The notes under the pieces are model-generated. The model was not told the origin of the DNA, ran no database searches, and saw nothing but the letters and a program-made list of their open reading frames with translations. Made by a program: the position numbers and the translations under genes. A DNA stretch of 64,000 bases from Trebouxia sp. TZW2008 (Eukaryota; Chlorophyta; Trebouxiophyceae; Trebouxiales; Trebouxiaceae): NCBI GenBank assembly GCA_002118135.1, contig BDIU01000219.1:144650-208649 (forward strand), written 5' to 3'. Shown in pieces: positions 62,301 through 64,000 of the stretch (position 1 is the stretch's first letter; each line of letters starts with the position of its first letter).

Positions 62301-63223
62301 ATGCCCATAGCAGCTGAAACAAAAGAATCTGGGCGTTTTCAGCAACAGCTAGGTGTATGAGGCACCAGTGTCAATGAGCTCAATGAGCTGCTTGCAATCT
62401 GCCTTCTGAACAGAACGCTGTGGGGACTGCAGAAGAGTGCAGGTGCAAGCATGCAAGCCATCAAGCAGGAAGTTGAGACTTTCATGCTCACAGCTAAGTC
62501 TGTCATTTTGCATTTCCTGCTGCCTGAAGGCAATGAGCTAGCTGTTTTGTTGCTTGGCACCAGCGGTAGAGTCACTAGCAAGCTTGTATGCTTGGCATCT
62601 TGGCAGTGTGTTACAAGGCAAAAGTTTGTCATAAATGCATGCTGGCCTACCTCTCGAGCTGATGCGTACAGGGTGGTGAAGTCCAGCTGTTCATCAGTAG
62701 CACCCAGGTGGGCAAACAGGTCAAAGAGGTTGCTTTGCACCTCATTGCACTGCTGTTCTGTCACAGATGGGCGGTCTACCTAGCACAGCAAAGCAGCCCT
62801 TAGCTGAATGTGCAGCAGCAGCAGCAGCAGCAGCAAGAATCTATTTGTGAGCAGGCCCTGGCAGTCTGAATATGGCAATGCTGAATGGCATGGGCAAATA
62901 AGCATGTTGACCACATGAGGCAGTATGTACACTGCGCCTCCAGAACTTGCACACTTAAAACGTGGCTCTCACTGGAGAGGTTGGTTGTCACCTTGTTCAA
63001 TACAACTATAGGTTTCAGGCCTTGTCTCAGAGCTTTCTCAAGCACAAATTTGGTCTGTGATAATGGCCCCTCATTGGCATCAACTAACAATAGAGCGCCA
63101 TCAACCATGCCAAGAATTCTGCATGCAATTCCACGTCAGCTTCTTTCTTTGTTCTGCTCATACCACGCATGATTATTAAACGACATACTGCGTTAAGCAA
63201 ACTGGCAGCAGCAGCGCAGCAGC

Positions 63224-63257
<34 letters not shown>

Positions 63258-63899
63258 TGATGGCAATGCAAGGCCTGCCTAAACGAACACGCAGCTCGTA
63301 CCGTTCTACTTCACCACCAAAGTCTGCGTGACCAGGTGTGTCAACAGCATTGATGGTGAAGCCCTTGTAGGCAAATGAGGTGTATTTAGAGCTGATAGTT
63401 ATGCCTCGCTCCTTTTCCAGAGCATTGCTGTCCATCACTCGCTCTCCAGCCAAGGCATTCCCAGTCTGGGATAGCAATCTGTCCATGAGCGTCGTCTTGC
63501 CATGGTCGACATGAGCTGCAGCCGCAAGTATGATTGCGAAGTCCGCCAACAGTCCAAGCGTGTGGTAAGTATGGAGCACACGCATCTCTGATCAGGTCGA
63601 GCCCAAGCAGCCAGGTGCGTACCTATGATTGCAAAATCGCGCAGATGCTGCGTGTCGGCGGCATCTGCTGAGAAGCATCTGAGATTGGTCAAGGGCTGCA
63701 GCAGGAAGGGGAGTCCTGCGCTGCAAGCTGGCGCAACAAACGGCGAGCGTTGCAGTCCGGCACACACTGTGCCGCACGAGGCGTGGGAGAGCCGCAGAAG
63801 CGCGCTTGACATGCCCGTGAGGGCGACTCTGGCTAGTTCTTCTCGATGGCGAGCCTGCGCAGGTGGCGATGCTCGCAGGCTGCGACTCGCAGCAGCCAC
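56326..63899 (-). CDS. TYPA: TypA/BipA-family translational GTPase, organellar
   Basis: Ribosome-associated GTPase related to EF-G/LepA that aids 50S assembly and stress translation. Sixteen exons (63899-63623, 63515-63302, 63118-62992, 62779-62651, 62179-61945, 61322-61218, 60884-60794, 60298-60108, 58977-58920, 58444-58339, 57968-57886, 57573-57455, 57087-56963, 56752-56647, 56522-56474, 56386-56326) join in phase to 691 residues. G1 AHVDHGKT (93-100), switch I ERGIT (128-132), G3 DTPGHAD (151-157) and G4 NKVD (205-208, split by an intron). Then the EF-Tu domain 2, [33 protein letters not shown] and the TypA C-terminal domain (PREVY-like [38 protein letters not shown]). An N-terminal Arg/Ala/Ser-rich leader ending near LRCFSADA suggests mitochondrial import. 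Met30 (63812) is an alternative start. Introns 6 and 9 use GC donors. Confidence 0.96.
59800..60107 (-). repeat. intronic tandem repeats after TypA exon 8
   Basis: About three units of 95-125 bp carrying 'gcctctgt.ag', 'acatgga' and 'aaagtatacac/aaagtccacgcc' landmarks, beginning just past the donor of exon 8 (60108). No exon sequence is recognised in them. Confidence 0.65.
60315..60430 (-). repeat. upstream head copy of TypA exon 8
   Basis: Repeats about 110 bases of exon 8 (60298): ATATTTGGGCCC..., ACTCACCCCTGGAAGACGAA, CAGGCAGCAAGATTGGAGAG. Frame broken. Confidence 0.88.
62814..62837 (+). repeat. (CAG)n microsatellite
   Basis: About eight CAG units in TypA intron 3, 35 bases from exon 4. 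Confidence 0.9.
63207..63257 (+). repeat. (CAG)n microsatellite, interrupted
   Basis: About sixteen CAG units with two interruptions in TypA intron 2, about 45 bases from exon 2. Confidence 0.92.
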
Positions 63900-63950
63900 A
63901 GCATGCAGTTGACCTGGTCAACTCGACCACCCCCTCCCACAGGGAACGTG
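63590..63950 (-). promoter_or_regulatory. CpG-rich 5' region of TypA
   Basis: CpG-dense block over exon 1 and the upstream flank, changing to AT-rich DNA (taattattgtgcataattaaat) at the window edge. Confidence 0.5.
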
Positions 63951-64000
63951 GCAGAACTAATTATTGTGCATAATTAAATATGCATAACTAATTGCAGAAC

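Overview
The window is nuclear DNA of an intron-rich eukaryote, most likely a green alga (Chlorophyta; possibly trebouxiophyte-like, low confidence on the class). The gene content supports this: a plant-type RWA wall O-acetyltransferase, a plant-type cytochrome b5 protein (RLF-like), a 7-dehydrocholesterol reductase, an organellar TypA GTPase and the ciliary protein CFAP58 lie side by side. All three stop codons are used. Introns are GT-AG with a near-constant TGCAG acceptor, plus three GC-AG introns. I see no rRNA, tRNA or CRISPR array.

Layout, left to right: RWA-type acetyltransferase (-, 780-6943); EMC6 (+, 7801-8398); DHCR7 (+, 9959-17317); Kir-type potassium channel (+, 18158-21219); uncharacterised gene A (-, 21783-25003); IMP dehydrogenase (+, 25369-32627); glutaredoxin (-, 34018-34514); cytochrome b5 RLF-like protein (+, 34764-35988); coatomer delta subunit (+, 36768-41816); CFAP58 (-, 42337-52791); small acidic membrane protein (+, about 53284-53861); uncharacterised gene B (-, 54178-55096); FKBP (+, 55421-55884); TypA/BipA GTPase (-, 56326-63899). 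I rebuilt exon chains by hand; in each chain the phases close and the lengths match the family where a family is known. Five gene pairs are head-to-head and five tail-to-tail. CpG-dense stretches sit at gene 5' ends while introns are CpG-poor and TG/CA-rich.

The most striking feature is in the introns. About twenty exons are accompanied by one to five decayed partial copies of themselves. Copies of the exon head, still carrying the acceptor, always lie upstream of the intact exon. Copies of the exon tail, still carrying the donor, always lie downstream. I saw no whole-exon copies and no copies on the wrong side. This is what repeated tandem duplication across splice junctions would leave, and it appears to be a main source of intron growth here. 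In places it has expanded into minisatellites made of splice acceptors (IMPDH intron 3). Three families of short dispersed repeats, a LINE reverse-transcriptase relic and a roughly 370-bp tandem array in the longest intron add to this.

The genes are mostly housekeeping and do not form a pathway. They cover sterol synthesis, guanine nucleotide synthesis, ER insertion, COPI traffic, redox, organellar translation and cilia. The interest lies in the genome architecture rather than in a gene cluster.
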